Positions 36,352 through 46,181 of a stretch of DNA of 64,000 bases are shown here, piece by piece (the first letter of the stretch is position 1; the number at the start of each line of letters is the position of its first letter). Position numbers and translations under genes: made by a program. Source of the DNA: Bacteroidota bacterium (lineage in GTDB: Bacteria; Bacteroidota; Bacteroidia; JACCXN01); NCBI GenBank assembly GCA_013696965.1, contig JACCXN010000005.1, positions 1-64,000 of the forward strand, in the 5' to 3' direction. The notes under the pieces are model-generated. The model worked only from the letters and a program-made list of their open reading frames with translations. It did no database searches and was not told where the DNA came from.

Positions 36352-38330
36352 CAACTAAAGTTAAAATCACACTTTCTGCAGTTTTAGTTTTTCTTATTTA
36401 TTTTTCACCCCTAACTGCATCCAATATTGAAGATGGTTATAAAAAAAGTTTTGAAAAGGCAAATTTTCAACTTTATAATCAAATGTATACTAAGGCCTTA
36501 GATTTGTTTTTAAAAATAGATTCTCTTTATCCGGATAATTCCAACATTAATTTTAAGATTGGCCTTTGTTATTATAATTTACCAACAAATAAATTAAAAT
36601 CGATTCCTTTTTTTGAAAAAGCTGTTAAAAATTTATCTGAAAAATACAACGAGAAAAAAGCTACAGAAAAAAATGCTCCATATATTACCCTTTATTATTT
36701 AGCACAGGTTTATCATTTGAATTATAGTTTTGACAATGCATTAACCACATTTAACCAATTTAAAACCTTTATTGGAACAACTGATATTCAATTAAATAAG
36801 GAGGTTGACAATTACATAAAAATGTGTAATAATGGCAAAATGTTTGTAAACGCTCCAATCCAAATTGAGATTACAAACATAGGAGAGAAAATTAATTCTG
36901 TATATCCTGAATATGCTCCTGTGATATCTGCTGATGAATCAGTACTTATTTTTACTTCCAGAAGACCTGAGAGTGCTGGTGGTAAAAAGACTGAAGATGG
37001 TCAATACTTTGAGGACATTTATATTTCAACTAAAGAGAACGGGGAATGGAGCACACCTGTTAGCATAAGCCCTAATATCAATACCGCGGCTCATGAAGCA
37101 AGTGTAGGACTCTCAGTTGATGGACAGTCTCTACTTTTATATAAGAGTGAAGGACCTGAGGGCAATATTTATATTAGTAAACTTATAGGAGATAAATGGG
37201 AAGTTCCAGTTAAGCTATCAGAAAACATTACAGGAAAATCCTGGGAACCAAGTGCAAGTATTTCAGCAGACGGAAACAGCCTGTACTTTACAAGCGATAG
37301 AAAAGGCGGTTTTGGAGGAAGAGATATTTACAAATCAAAAAAACTTCCCAATGGTGATTGGAGTTTACCAGTGAATATGGGTCCTGAAATTAACACTGAA
37401 TTTGATGAGGACGGCCCTTTTATACACCCTGATGGAAAAACATTGTTTTTTAGTTCAAAAGGACATTCTACTATGGGCGGATTTGATGTATTCTTTAGCA
37501 TTATGGATGAAAACGGAAAATTTCAGAAGCCATCAAATCTTGGATATCCGGTTAACACAACAGATGATGACATTTATTATTCCCTTTCTGCAGATGGTAA
37601 AAGAGCATATTATTCTTCTTCAAAAGAGGGTGGTTTTGGCGAAAAGGATCTTTATTTGCTTAATTTTATTGAACATAAAGAAACTCCTCTTGCACTTATA
37701 AAAGGTACAATTCTGGATGTTTATGGGAATGTACCCCTGGTTGATATTATTGTAACAGATAATGAAACAGAGGAAATTGTAGGTATTTATTACCCAAATA
37801 CTAAAACAGGAAATTATCTTTTTATTTTACCCCCGGGAGCAAATTATAATATCTCCTATGAGGCCGAAGGATATCTTTTTAAATCCGAAAACATTGATGT
37901 TCCTATAGATGCAAACTATTATGTGATTAATCAATCAATCAATCTACAACTAATAGAGATAGGACAAAAAATAGTCCTTAACAATATTTTCTTTGACTTT
38001 GGTAAATCTACTTTACGCAGTACATCAAAAGTAGAACTTCAAAAACTTTATACCCTACTAGAAAAGAATCCATCACTTACTGTTGAAATTTCTGGTCATA
38101 CAGATCATATTGGTTCAAAAGAGATGAACGTTAAGCTTTCACAGGAAAGGGCCCAGGCTGTGGTAACATACATTACAGAAAAAGGAATGGGTGGTTCAAG
38201 ATTGCTTGCTAAAGGTTTTGGAAGTGCGCAACCTCTAACAAATGGAAAGAATAATGATGGGTCTGACAATCCTGAAGGAATGCAGTTAAACAGAAGGGTT
38301 GAAATGAAAATTATAGGGATTAATAAATAA
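36348..38330 (+). CDS. PorE-like TPR/PD40/OmpA protein
   Basis: This 660-residue protein has a signal peptide (1-24), TPR-like helices (about 28-150) and five PD40 beta-propeller repeats (about 175-445, e.g. PEYAPVISADESVLIFTSRR, GGFGGRDIYKS). A carboxypeptidase-regulatory-like domain (about 455-540) and an OmpA C-terminal domain (about 544-660; GHTDHIGSKEMNVKLSQERA and NRRVE) follow. This is exactly the PorE (PG1058) architecture, the peptidoglycan-binding T9SS component of Porphyromonas. Expected location: periplasmic face of the outer membrane, bound to peptidoglycan. It overlaps the previous gene by 4 bp. There is no clear lipobox. Confidence 0.88.
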   Translation: MTTKVKITLSAVLVFLIYFSPLTASNIEDGYKKSFEKANFQLYNQMYTKALDLFLKIDSLYPDNSNINFKIGLCYYNLPTNKLKSIPFFEKAVKNLSEKYNEKKATEKNAPYITLYYLAQVYHLNYSFDNALTTFNQFKTFIGTTDIQLNKEVDNYIKMCNNGKMFVNAPIQIEITNIGEKINSVYPEYAPVISADESVLIFTSRRPESAGGKKTEDGQYFEDIYISTKENGEWSTPVSISPNINTAAHEASVGLSVDGQSLLLYKSEGPEGNIYISKLIGDKWEVPVKLSENITGKSWEPSASISADGNSLYFTSDRKGGFGGRDIYKSKKLPNGDWSLPVNMGPEINTEFDEDGPFIHPDGKTLFFSSKGHSTMGGFDVFFSIMDENGKFQKPSNLGYPVNTTDDDIYYSLSADGKRAYYSSSKEGGFGEKDLYLLNFIEHKETPLALIKGTILDVYGNVPLVDIIVTDNETEEIVGIYYPNTKTGNYLFILPPGANYNISYEAEGYLFKSENIDVPIDANYYVINQSINLQLIEIGQKIVLNNIFFDFGKSTLRSTSKVELQKLYTLLEKNPSLTVEISGHTDHIGSKEMNVKLSQERAQAVVTYITEKGMGGSRLLAKGFGSAQPLTNGKNNDGSDNPEGMQLNRRVEMKIIGINK

Positions 38331-38443
38331 AGGACAAAAAAATATTTATTCAATAAATCATATATTTGCTTTTAAACCAGCCATAACGGTTATTTTTTGA
38401 AAATTCAGTTGATGAAATTATTTCATGCAAAACCCACTTTAAA

Positions 38444-41350
38444 ATGAAAAAGCTTTTAATTTTCAACTTTCTTATTCTTTGTTCCACTGTGCTTTTTTCA
38501 CAGAATTTTGACAAAGGACTATTCAAAGAAAAATTCATTGAAGCACAATATCATATTGAATTTGAAAACTATAAACTGGCTCTTCCTATTTTTATTGAAC
38601 TAAATAAAATGGATCCTGAAAATTCAAATGTGAATTTCAAAGTTGGACTTTGCATGATTAAATCAAACATAAGAAAGGCAGAAGCTGTTGGTTTTCTTGA
38701 AAAAGCTGTATTAAATGTTTCACCAAATTACGATGATCTGAATCCCTTTGAAAAAAGAGCCCCGGTTAATGCTCTTTATTACCTTGGATTTGCCTATCAT
38801 ATTGCCTATAAATTAGATGAGGCAATTGCAACTTTTGAAAAATTCAAAAGCGTAATCAGCAAAAAAAATTATATGGTTGCTGACGCAGAAAGGTCAATAG
38901 TCATGTGTTTAAACGCTAAGGAATTCATAGGTAACAAAAAAGAATATATAATTGATTGTTTAAGTGACTCCATTAACACTCCTTATCCTGAATACAGCCC
39001 TGTTGTTTCCCTGGATGAATCAACCCTTATTTTTACAAGTAGAAGGGCTGAAGAATCAGGAAGCATCGCTGAATCCATGCATAATGAAGATATTTATATT
39101 TCTTATAAAGACAATAATGGTATTTGGTCGGCAGCAAAATCAATAGGCACAAGCATTAACACCATGGATCATGAGGCAAGTATTGGACTTTCTGCTGATG
39201 GACAAAAATTGTTTATCTATAAAAGTGATGATGGTGGTAGTATTTGGATGAGCGAACAGCTAAGTGAGAGCTGGTCTGTACCACAAAAGCTGGATTTTGA
39301 TGTTAATTCCGAACATTGGGAAACGCATGCAGTAATAACTGCTGAGCAGAAAACAATCTATTTTGCAAGCAACAGGCCAGGTGGCCAAGGTGGCAGGGAT
39401 ATTTGGATGTGTAAGAAATTGCCAAATGGAAAATGGGCAAAAGCACAAAATTTAGGAGCGCAGATAAACACAAAACATGATGAGGATGCTCCTTTTATAC
39501 ACCCCAATGGTAAAACAATTTACTTTAGCTCTGACGGTCATAAAACCATGGGAGGATTTGATATATTTTATTCTGAAATACAGGAAGATGGAAAATGGAG
39601 CAGCCCAATAAACATGGGTTATCCAATAAACACAACGGATGATGATATTTATTTTGTCACATCAGGTGATGGAAAAAGAGGTTATTTTTCTTCCCTTCGT
39701 GAGAACTGCATTGGAGAAAAAGATATTTTCATGGTTACAATTGATGATATTCAAGTGGAATCAATTACTGTACTGAAAGGAAAAATCACCATCGATGGAG
39801 ATGAAAAACTTCCCTCCGGTGCCCTTATTTATGTAACTGATGTAGAAACAGGAATTGTGGTTAACGAATCAAGGCCTAACCCTAGAACAAGTGTTTATAC
39901 ACTTGCTTTATCTCCAGGCGAGCATGGCAAAACATACTCTATTAGTTATTCTGCCGAAGGATTTGAACCTATTACCGCAACCATTGAAATTGAAGCAGGA
40001 ATGGGTTACCAGGAAATTGAAAAAGAATTGTTCCTTCACCCAATTAATTTCGAAAGCAAAACCAAAGGTACAGTTGCACTTTCCGGAACAATTAAAAACA
40101 GGCAAGGAGAATTTATTTCCGCCACAATTTCTGTAATTGATAACATTACTGGTGAAGAAATTTTTACAGCCCTAACAAAAGGTACTGAGGCACCCTATTA
40201 TTTTGTTTTGCAATTGGGGAAAAATTACAATATATCCTATGAAGCTGAAGATTACCTGTTTCATTCAGAAAATCTAAACATTCCAAATAAACCAGAATAT
40301 TCAGAAATTAAAAAGAATATTATTCTTGAAAAAATAGAAACAGGAACCAAAATTGTTTTAAATAATATTTTCTTTGATCATAATAAATCCATATTGCGAA
40401 AGGAATCTAATGTTGAATTGGAAAAATTGTATACTTTACTAAACAAAAGACCTGAATTAAAAATTGAAGTTGGCGGCCACACAGACAGTAAAGGAAACGC
40501 TGAGGTAAATATGGTTTTATCCAAAGCAAGAGCTCAGGCAGTTGTTGATTACCTGACAAAAAATGGAATAAACAGATCACGCCTTGTAGCAAAAGGTTAT
40601 GGAAAAGATGCTCCTATTGCTCCGAATAATTTAGCCAATGGAAAACCGGATTTAGATGGTATGCAATTAAACAGGCGTGTAGAGTTTAAAATTCTTGATT
40701 ATACAAAAGCTGAACTGGAAAAAGTTAGAGAAAATCAAACTAATACGGCAGAAGTTGAAACCATAATAATTGACAACAGAAGTGACCTGGTAACCAAACC
40801 AGTTAATTACACTACTAAATCCCCGTTATATGGTGTTCAAATCGGAGCTTTTCAAACATCTTTACCGAACAACGATTTCCCAAATGTAAAAAACGTTCAT
40901 AGTTTTATTGATAATGATGGAATGATTCGATATGTCATTGGTAGTTTTAACATAAGGAGCCAGGCTGAAACCCTTAAAAAAGCTGTTGTTGAAGCGGGAT
41001 ACAAGGATGCTTTTATTGTAGACGTGAATAAGGAAAAAAAGTTTACAAATGAAGTTGTTCATGAAAAAAAGCCGAAATCTCTGGAAAAAGTTGAATACAT
41101 GGTTCAGGTTGGTGCATACTCCACTACAATAACTGCCCAGGCAGCAAAGAGTATGGTAGAAATTGACGGTATTATTGAAAAACAAAACGGAGAGTTAATG
41201 CTCCTAACGGTTGGATCTTTCTCTAACATAGAAAGTGCTGAAAAATTAAAAAACGAACTTGTTGCAAAAGGGGTTCAGGAAGCTTTTGTAATTGCTTTTT
41301 TAAATGATAAAAAAATAACGCTACAGGCTGCAAAAGAATTTGCAAAATAA
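38444..41350 (+). CDS. PorE-like TPR/PD40/OmpA protein with two SPOR-like domains
   Basis: This 968-residue paralogue of the preceding protein has a signal peptide (about 1-19), TPR-like region (20-150) and PD40 repeats (175-455). It carries two carboxypeptidase-like domains instead of one (about 462-550 and 555-640) and an OmpA C-terminal domain (about 642-755; GHTDSKGNAEVNMVLSKARA). Two SPOR-like domains complete it, at about 794-870 (YGVQIGAFQTS) and 883-960 (YMVQVGAYSTT), each with an RYVIGSF- or LLTVGSF-type strand. SPOR domains normally bind denuded glycan strands, so the protein appears to grip peptidoglycan twice. It starts 113 bp after the previous gene. Confidence 0.88.
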   Translation: MKKLLIFNFLILCSTVLFSQNFDKGLFKEKFIEAQYHIEFENYKLALPIFIELNKMDPENSNVNFKVGLCMIKSNIRKAEAVGFLEKAVLNVSPNYDDLNPFEKRAPVNALYYLGFAYHIAYKLDEAIATFEKFKSVISKKNYMVADAERSIVMCLNAKEFIGNKKEYIIDCLSDSINTPYPEYSPVVSLDESTLIFTSRRAEESGSIAESMHNEDIYISYKDNNGIWSAAKSIGTSINTMDHEASIGLSADGQKLFIYKSDDGGSIWMSEQLSESWSVPQKLDFDVNSEHWETHAVITAEQKTIYFASNRPGGQGGRDIWMCKKLPNGKWAKAQNLGAQINTKHDEDAPFIHPNGKTIYFSSDGHKTMGGFDIFYSEIQEDGKWSSPINMGYPINTTDDDIYFVTSGDGKRGYFSSLRENCIGEKDIFMVTIDDIQVESITVLKGKITIDGDEKLPSGALIYVTDVETGIVVNESRPNPRTSVYTLALSPGEHGKTYSISYSAEGFEPITATIEIEAGMGYQEIEKELFLHPINFESKTKGTVALSGTIKNRQGEFISATISVIDNITGEEIFTALTKGTEAPYYFVLQLGKNYNISYEAEDYLFHSENLNIPNKPEYSEIKKNIILEKIETGTKIVLNNIFFDHNKSILRKESNVELEKLYTLLNKRPELKIEVGGHTDSKGNAEVNMVLSKARAQAVVDYLTKNGINRSRLVAKGYGKDAPIAPNNLANGKPDLDGMQLNRRVEFKILDYTKAELEKVRENQTNTAEVETIIIDNRSDLVTKPVNYTTKSPLYGVQIGAFQTSLPNNDFPNVKNVHSFIDNDGMIRYVIGSFNIRSQAETLKKAVVEAGYKDAFIVDVNKEKKFTNEVVHEKKPKSLEKVEYMVQVGAYSTTITAQAAKSMVEIDGIIEKQNGELMLLTVGSFSNIESAEKLKNELVAKGVQEAFVIAFLNDKKITLQAAKEFAK

Positions 41351-41527
41351 ATAGCAAAGCAATTTAACTTTGTGAACCTATGCTTTTCACACCTTTATTA
41401 AACGCATTTTACTTTTCGAGATGTGATTTTAAATAATATTAACATTTGTTGATATTATTTGCCGAAAATGCAGTAGAAATAATAGCAAATTTTGTATTAT
41501 TGGTAGTTGATATTTTTGATTTGAACC

Positions 41528-43102
41528 ATGCGCTATTCCTTTTCAATACTATTTTTAATTTCCATTTTATCTTTTTCTTACTTGGCGGCTTCAGCCCAAA
41601 CTGATCCACGGGAAGCAAAAGAACATTATAATAAAAGAAATTATGTAGCTGCAGTGTTGGTTTTTGATAAACTTATTAAAGAAGAGCCAGGTAATTCGGA
41701 TTACCTTCATAAAGCGGGCATTTGTTATCTTAAAACAAATATTGATAAAACCAAGGCCATCCCCTATCTTGAAAAAGCAGTGAAAATTGTAAAAGTAGAC
41801 CCTGAAGCATTTTTTGATTTAGGGTTAGCCTATCAGTATGCTTATCGTTTTGATGATGCTATTAAAAGTTTTGAAAAATATAAAACTTTTATAGCAGGGA
41901 AAGACATTGAATTAAAAAAAGCTGCAAGACAAATAGAAACTTGCTACAATGCAAAGGAATTAATCAAATATCCATTGAATGTAACATTTGAAAATATGGG
42001 TCCAGAAATAAATACTGAGTATCCTGATTACTATCCCTTTATTGCTCCGGATGAAACCTTCTTGATTTTCACTACGCGTAGAAAAGGAGCTCCTGCGGTA
42101 ATGGAATTTGATGGGTTCTACTCTTCCGATATTTATATATCAAATGCATTGAATGGAGAATTCACAAAATCCAAGTCTATTGGTAATTCAATAAATTCCA
42201 GTTTTGATGAGCAAGCAGTAGGTATGTCTGGAGACGGAAATCAGCTTTTTGTATATATTGATAATATTAAGGAATTTGGAGATATTTATCTCTCTGAAAG
42301 AAAGCCAGGAGGTACGTATAAGAAACCAGTAATAATAGGCGAAGCTGTAAATTCAAAGTCTTTAGAAACATCTGGCACCATTTCATACGATGATAACATT
42401 CTTTTTTATGCAAGCGATAAACCCGGAGGTTTTGGCGGCAGGGACATTTACATGACAAGAAAGTTACCAAATGGTAATTGGGCCCAGTCTCAAAATTTGG
42501 GTCCAAATGTTAATTCTGCTTATAATGAAGATTTTCCTAATATTCTTTCAGATGGAAAAACCCTTTATTTTGCATCTGAAGGGCATATGGGTATAGGAGG
42601 TTATGATATATTTCATACTCAATGGAATGAAGAATCCAATACCTGGTCTACACCAAAAAATGCCGGCTACCCTTTAAATACTCCAGAGGACAATCATATG
42701 ATAACATTTACCGAAGATGGAAAACATGGCTATACCTCTTTATTAAGAAAAGGTGGGTATGGAGATCTGGATATTTACAAAGTAACTTTTAATGAGGTAG
42801 AAGCTCAACAAACTGTAATTAGAGGGATATTATCCTCTCTTGATACACTTCAACCAGTTACTGCACCGTTAATAACATTGTTTGACTTAAATAATTCTGA
42901 TGCAGAGCCCAATGTTTATTCAATAAATCCAAATAATAACAGTTGTACAATTATTGTTGTGCCCGGGAAATATGAGCTTGTAATAGAAGCAGATGGATTT
43001 GATGATTACAAGGAAAAACTAGTGATTTTTGATAAGGACGGTTGGCAAGCGCAAATTGAAAAATATTTAATAATGAAGCCAACAAATTACAAAATAAAAT
43101 GA
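41528..43102 (+). CDS. TPR/PD40 protein lacking the OmpA domain
   Basis: This 524-residue third member of the series has a signal peptide (1-24, ending AASAQ), TPR helices (about 25-140) and PD40 repeats (about 165-425; TSGTISYDDNILFYASDKPG, GGFGGRDIYMTRKLPNG). One carboxypeptidase-like domain follows, and the protein ends without an OmpA or SPOR domain. The shared motif GGFGGRDIY...KLPNG shows common ancestry with the two upstream proteins. It follows after 177 bp and may have its own promoter (TATTTTTG at 41511-41518, unusually close to the ATG). It could act as an adaptor that does not touch peptidoglycan. Confidence 0.85.
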   Translation: MRYSFSILFLISILSFSYLAASAQTDPREAKEHYNKRNYVAAVLVFDKLIKEEPGNSDYLHKAGICYLKTNIDKTKAIPYLEKAVKIVKVDPEAFFDLGLAYQYAYRFDDAIKSFEKYKTFIAGKDIELKKAARQIETCYNAKELIKYPLNVTFENMGPEINTEYPDYYPFIAPDETFLIFTTRRKGAPAVMEFDGFYSSDIYISNALNGEFTKSKSIGNSINSSFDEQAVGMSGDGNQLFVYIDNIKEFGDIYLSERKPGGTYKKPVIIGEAVNSKSLETSGTISYDDNILFYASDKPGGFGGRDIYMTRKLPNGNWAQSQNLGPNVNSAYNEDFPNILSDGKTLYFASEGHMGIGGYDIFHTQWNEESNTWSTPKNAGYPLNTPEDNHMITFTEDGKHGYTSLLRKGGYGDLDIYKVTFNEVEAQQTVIRGILSSLDTLQPVTAPLITLFDLNNSDAEPNVYSINPNNNSCTIIVVPGKYELVIEADGFDDYKEKLVIFDKDGWQAQIEKYLIMKPTNYKIK

Positions 43103-43156
43103 TATTCTTTTTGAATCTTTAATATTACTTTAAAAGAATATAAAAACATATAGTGA

Positions 43157-43930
43157 ATGAAACTAAATTTAACACGCCCGCTTGCATTTTTTGATTTGGA
43201 AACTACAGGAATAAATGTAGGAAGCGACCGAATTGTAGAGATTGCGATTTTAAAAGTACATCCAAACGGTGAAAAAGAAACCCTTACGCATAGAATTAAC
43301 CCCACTATCCCTATTCCCGCTGGTGCCTCAGCAGTGCATGGGATATTTGACAAAGATCTTATTGGAAAACCAACCTTTAAAGAATTAGGAAGTAAATTGG
43401 CTGACTTTTTAGAGAATTGCGACCTAGCTGGTTATAACTCCAACAAATTCGATGTTCCTTTGCTCGTTGAAGAGTTTTTAAGGGCAGGCATAGATTTTGA
43501 AATAAAGGGTAAAAAGCTTATCGATGTTCAAACCATATTCCATATACTTGAACCTAGAACTCTTGCCGGTGCCCTTCGTTTTTACTGCAACCAGGAACTT
43601 ACCAATGCCCATCAGGCCGAGGCTGATATTCTTGCTACCTATGATGTATTAATGGCCCAATTGGAAAAATATGATCAGTTACAAAACGATGTTAATTTCC
43701 TCCATGATTTTTCTGCCAGAGGAAAAAATGCAGATTTAGCTGGAAGAATCACTTTTAACGCAAATGGAATAGAAGTCTTTAATTTCGGTAAGCATAAAGA
43801 TAAAGTTGTAGAGGAAGTATTCAAGTTAGAGCCTTCTTATTATGATTGGATGATGAATGGAGACTTTCCTCTTTCAACAAAAAACGTAATTACTGCACTG
43901 AGATTAAAAAGCAAGAACAATAAGTTGTAA
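43157..43930 (+). CDS. DnaQ-like 3'-5' exonuclease
   Basis: This 257-residue exonuclease has the DEDDh motifs: Exo I (LAFFDLETTGIN), Exo II (DLAGYNSNKFDVPLL) and Exo III (NAHQAEADILATYDVL). A short C-terminal domain follows (EVFNFGKHKDKVVEEVF...DWMMNGDFP), typical of the stand-alone Bacteroidota exonucleases that resemble the DNA polymerase III epsilon subunit. It starts 54 bp after the last TPR/PD40 gene in the same direction, probably without functional connection. Confidence 0.93.
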   Translation: MKLNLTRPLAFFDLETTGINVGSDRIVEIAILKVHPNGEKETLTHRINPTIPIPAGASAVHGIFDKDLIGKPTFKELGSKLADFLENCDLAGYNSNKFDVPLLVEEFLRAGIDFEIKGKKLIDVQTIFHILEPRTLAGALRFYCNQELTNAHQAEADILATYDVLMAQLEKYDQLQNDVNFLHDFSARGKNADLAGRITFNANGIEVFNFGKHKDKVVEEVFKLEPSYYDWMMNGDFPLSTKNVITALRLKSKNNKL

Positions 43931-43982
43931 TAAATACATTTTCCTCTAAAATTCTACTATTTTTAAAAAAATAAAGGAATGC

Positions 43983-45923
43983 TTATGCTTGTTTATCAAG
44001 AGAGAAACATACTAAAACAGTAGTTTCTTTATCTTTTATAAATTTAATTTCTCCGTTTAATTGCTCCACAAGGCTATGAACAAGGGTTAATCCCAGTGAA
44101 TCTAAATTTTTAAAATCTATTTCTCCTGGAAATCCAATTCCATTATCAACTACTCTTAAGCAATAAATTGAACCTGTTTTTTGAAATTCAACTCTGACCC
44201 TACCCTTAGGCTCTACTGTAATTCCATGCTTTAATGAATTAGAAACAAGTTCATTTAAAATTAAGCCACAGGGAATCATTTTATCCAATGGAAGATCATG
44301 ACTTTCAATATTAAATTCCATTTCAGTCAATGGAGAATCAGACATTGATTTAATAAAATAACATAAATCAGAAAAATATTCTTTAACATTTAAGCTTTTA
44401 AAATCGGTTGCTGCATATAATTTATCATGTATCATGGCCATGCATTTAATTTTATTGTTGAACTGTGCAACTACCTGAGGAGCAGACATGGTAGGATTGT
44501 AATGCAATTGGAGGTTGAGTAAACTTGAAATAAGTTGCAAATTATTTTTAACCCTATGGTGAATTTCCTTAAGCATCAATTCCTTTTCTAAATTTTGGTT
44601 TTCCAACCGAATCGTTCTATCTTTTACAGCCGTTTCAAGTTTTAAATTAATACCCTTCTTTTCTTTATTTCTTTTATATAACACAATTCCCCCTGCAAAT
44701 AAAATAATTACACTTACAGATAATGACAGGCTAGTTAACCTGCTTTTTTCTTCCGCTAAATTATGCTCGATGTTTATTAAATTCAGTTTGAAAATTTCTT
44801 TCTCGTTTTTTTCTGATTCATATTTTTTTTCTAAGTCTGTTAATTTTTGCAAATTATCCTCTTCAATTATTTTTTCTTTGATGGAATCAAAATTCAAACG
44901 ACAATTATACGCGGATAAGTAATCCTTTTGGGAAGCATAAAGCTCAGCCAATTTCTTATTGGCCATCAAAATAATGTTTCTGTTACCTATTTCATTAGCC
45001 TTTTCGATGCTTTCATAAAAGTAGGTAGCTGCCTCATCAAAGCGACTCTGATTAAAAAGCAGATTTCCAATATTATAATGGGAGAACGTAATAAATGTTT
45101 TTTCTCCTATTTCTTCAAAAATTTGTTTTGATTTTAAATAATACACCAATGCCTCGGAAAATTTTTTCTGATAATTATACACATTGGCTATATTCCCCAA
45201 ATTAAAGGCCTGGCTTCGTTTATTGTTTACTTTTTGGTTAATATTTAAAGCTTTATTATAAAAAAAAAGAGATTTTTCAAAATTTTCCTCCTCCAGGTAA
45301 ATACTGCCTAAATTATTGTATCCCTGCACCAATTTTAAGGTATCGTGGATTTCACAAGCCATATCTATAGCCTGCACAAAGAATTTTTTAGCACTCCTGA
45401 AATTTTTATTTTTCAATAAAATGCTTCCAATGCTAAGGTGTGCGTAACACAATCCTTCTTTATCCTTTAATTTTTCCAGATACTTTAAACTTAAAAGGTT
45501 GATTTGAACTCCTTGAATATACTTTTCCTGCTGACTATATATATTGCCTATATTGAGGTAAGAATCTACAATTCCTTGGTTATCGCTAATTTTTTTATAG
45601 TATTTTAATGCTTTCAGATTATTCTCAATGCCAAGTTCATAATCACTTTTCACAAAGCATATTCGTCCAAGCATAAGGTAAGAATTTGCAATTCCCAGTG
45701 TAAAGTTTTCTTTTTCGGAAATTGCAAGTGCTTCAAGTATATATGCTTTTGCTGAATCAGGATTTTGAGTATAGATGTTTTTTGAAACTTTATACAATAA
45801 GTTTACTCTTACTGTATCTTGGGACGTATTTTTTAATTCGATTAAAAGTGAATCTAAAGTCTCTGAATATATATTTAGAGAAAAAATAGTGAATAATACT
45901 AAAACAAGGATTTTCTTTAACAT
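43983..45923 (-). CDS. TPR-containing membrane histidine kinase (HisKA_2 type)
   Basis: The ATG at 45923 (MLKKILVLVLF) gives 646 residues and a proper signal peptide. The longer frame to 45977 adds 18 residues before it. About eight TPR units follow (residues 40-330; repeated NLGSIYLEEENFEKSLFFYNKAL-type units), then a coiled stretch, one membrane helix (about 390-408, LSVSVIILFAGGIVLYK) and a HisKA_2 domain with the phospho-acceptor His in KEIHHRVKNNLQLISSLL. The HATPase domain has NELVSNSLKHG and VVDNGIGFP. It is the usual Bacteroidota periplasmic-TPR sensor. No partner LytTR or NarL-type regulator is adjacent. Confidence 0.92.
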   Translation of the reverse strand: MLKKILVLVLFTIFSLNIYSETLDSLLIELKNTSQDTVRVNLLYKVSKNIYTQNPDSAKAYILEALAISEKENFTLGIANSYLMLGRICFVKSDYELGIENNLKALKYYKKISDNQGIVDSYLNIGNIYSQQEKYIQGVQINLLSLKYLEKLKDKEGLCYAHLSIGSILLKNKNFRSAKKFFVQAIDMACEIHDTLKLVQGYNNLGSIYLEEENFEKSLFFYNKALNINQKVNNKRSQAFNLGNIANVYNYQKKFSEALVYYLKSKQIFEEIGEKTFITFSHYNIGNLLFNQSRFDEAATYFYESIEKANEIGNRNIILMANKKLAELYASQKDYLSAYNCRLNFDSIKEKIIEEDNLQKLTDLEKKYESEKNEKEIFKLNLINIEHNLAEEKSRLTSLSLSVSVIILFAGGIVLYKRNKEKKGINLKLETAVKDRTIRLENQNLEKELMLKEIHHRVKNNLQLISSLLNLQLHYNPTMSAPQVVAQFNNKIKCMAMIHDKLYAATDFKSLNVKEYFSDLCYFIKSMSDSPLTEMEFNIESHDLPLDKMIPCGLILNELVSNSLKHGITVEPKGRVRVEFQKTGSIYCLRVVDNGIGFPGEIDFKNLDSLGLTLVHSLVEQLNGEIKFIKDKETTVLVCFSLDKQA

Positions 45924-46181
45924 GTGAAAAAGTATAAAATCGAAAAAATATAGAGTTAAATATGAATAAAAAAACAATTACTTCTGACGAAGGAAAAATA
46001 AATAAAAAATTCTGTATTGTGTTTGTATTTTAATGAATTCCCCTGGAAAAAAGAAAATATTTTATTTAATATGTATAGATGAATCAAGACTGTTTTTCAT
46101 TAAAAAGCAGGTCAATAAAATTAAAATCTTCTGTATTACTAATAAAATCAATAAATTTAGCGCTTTATATTAAATGAAAAG

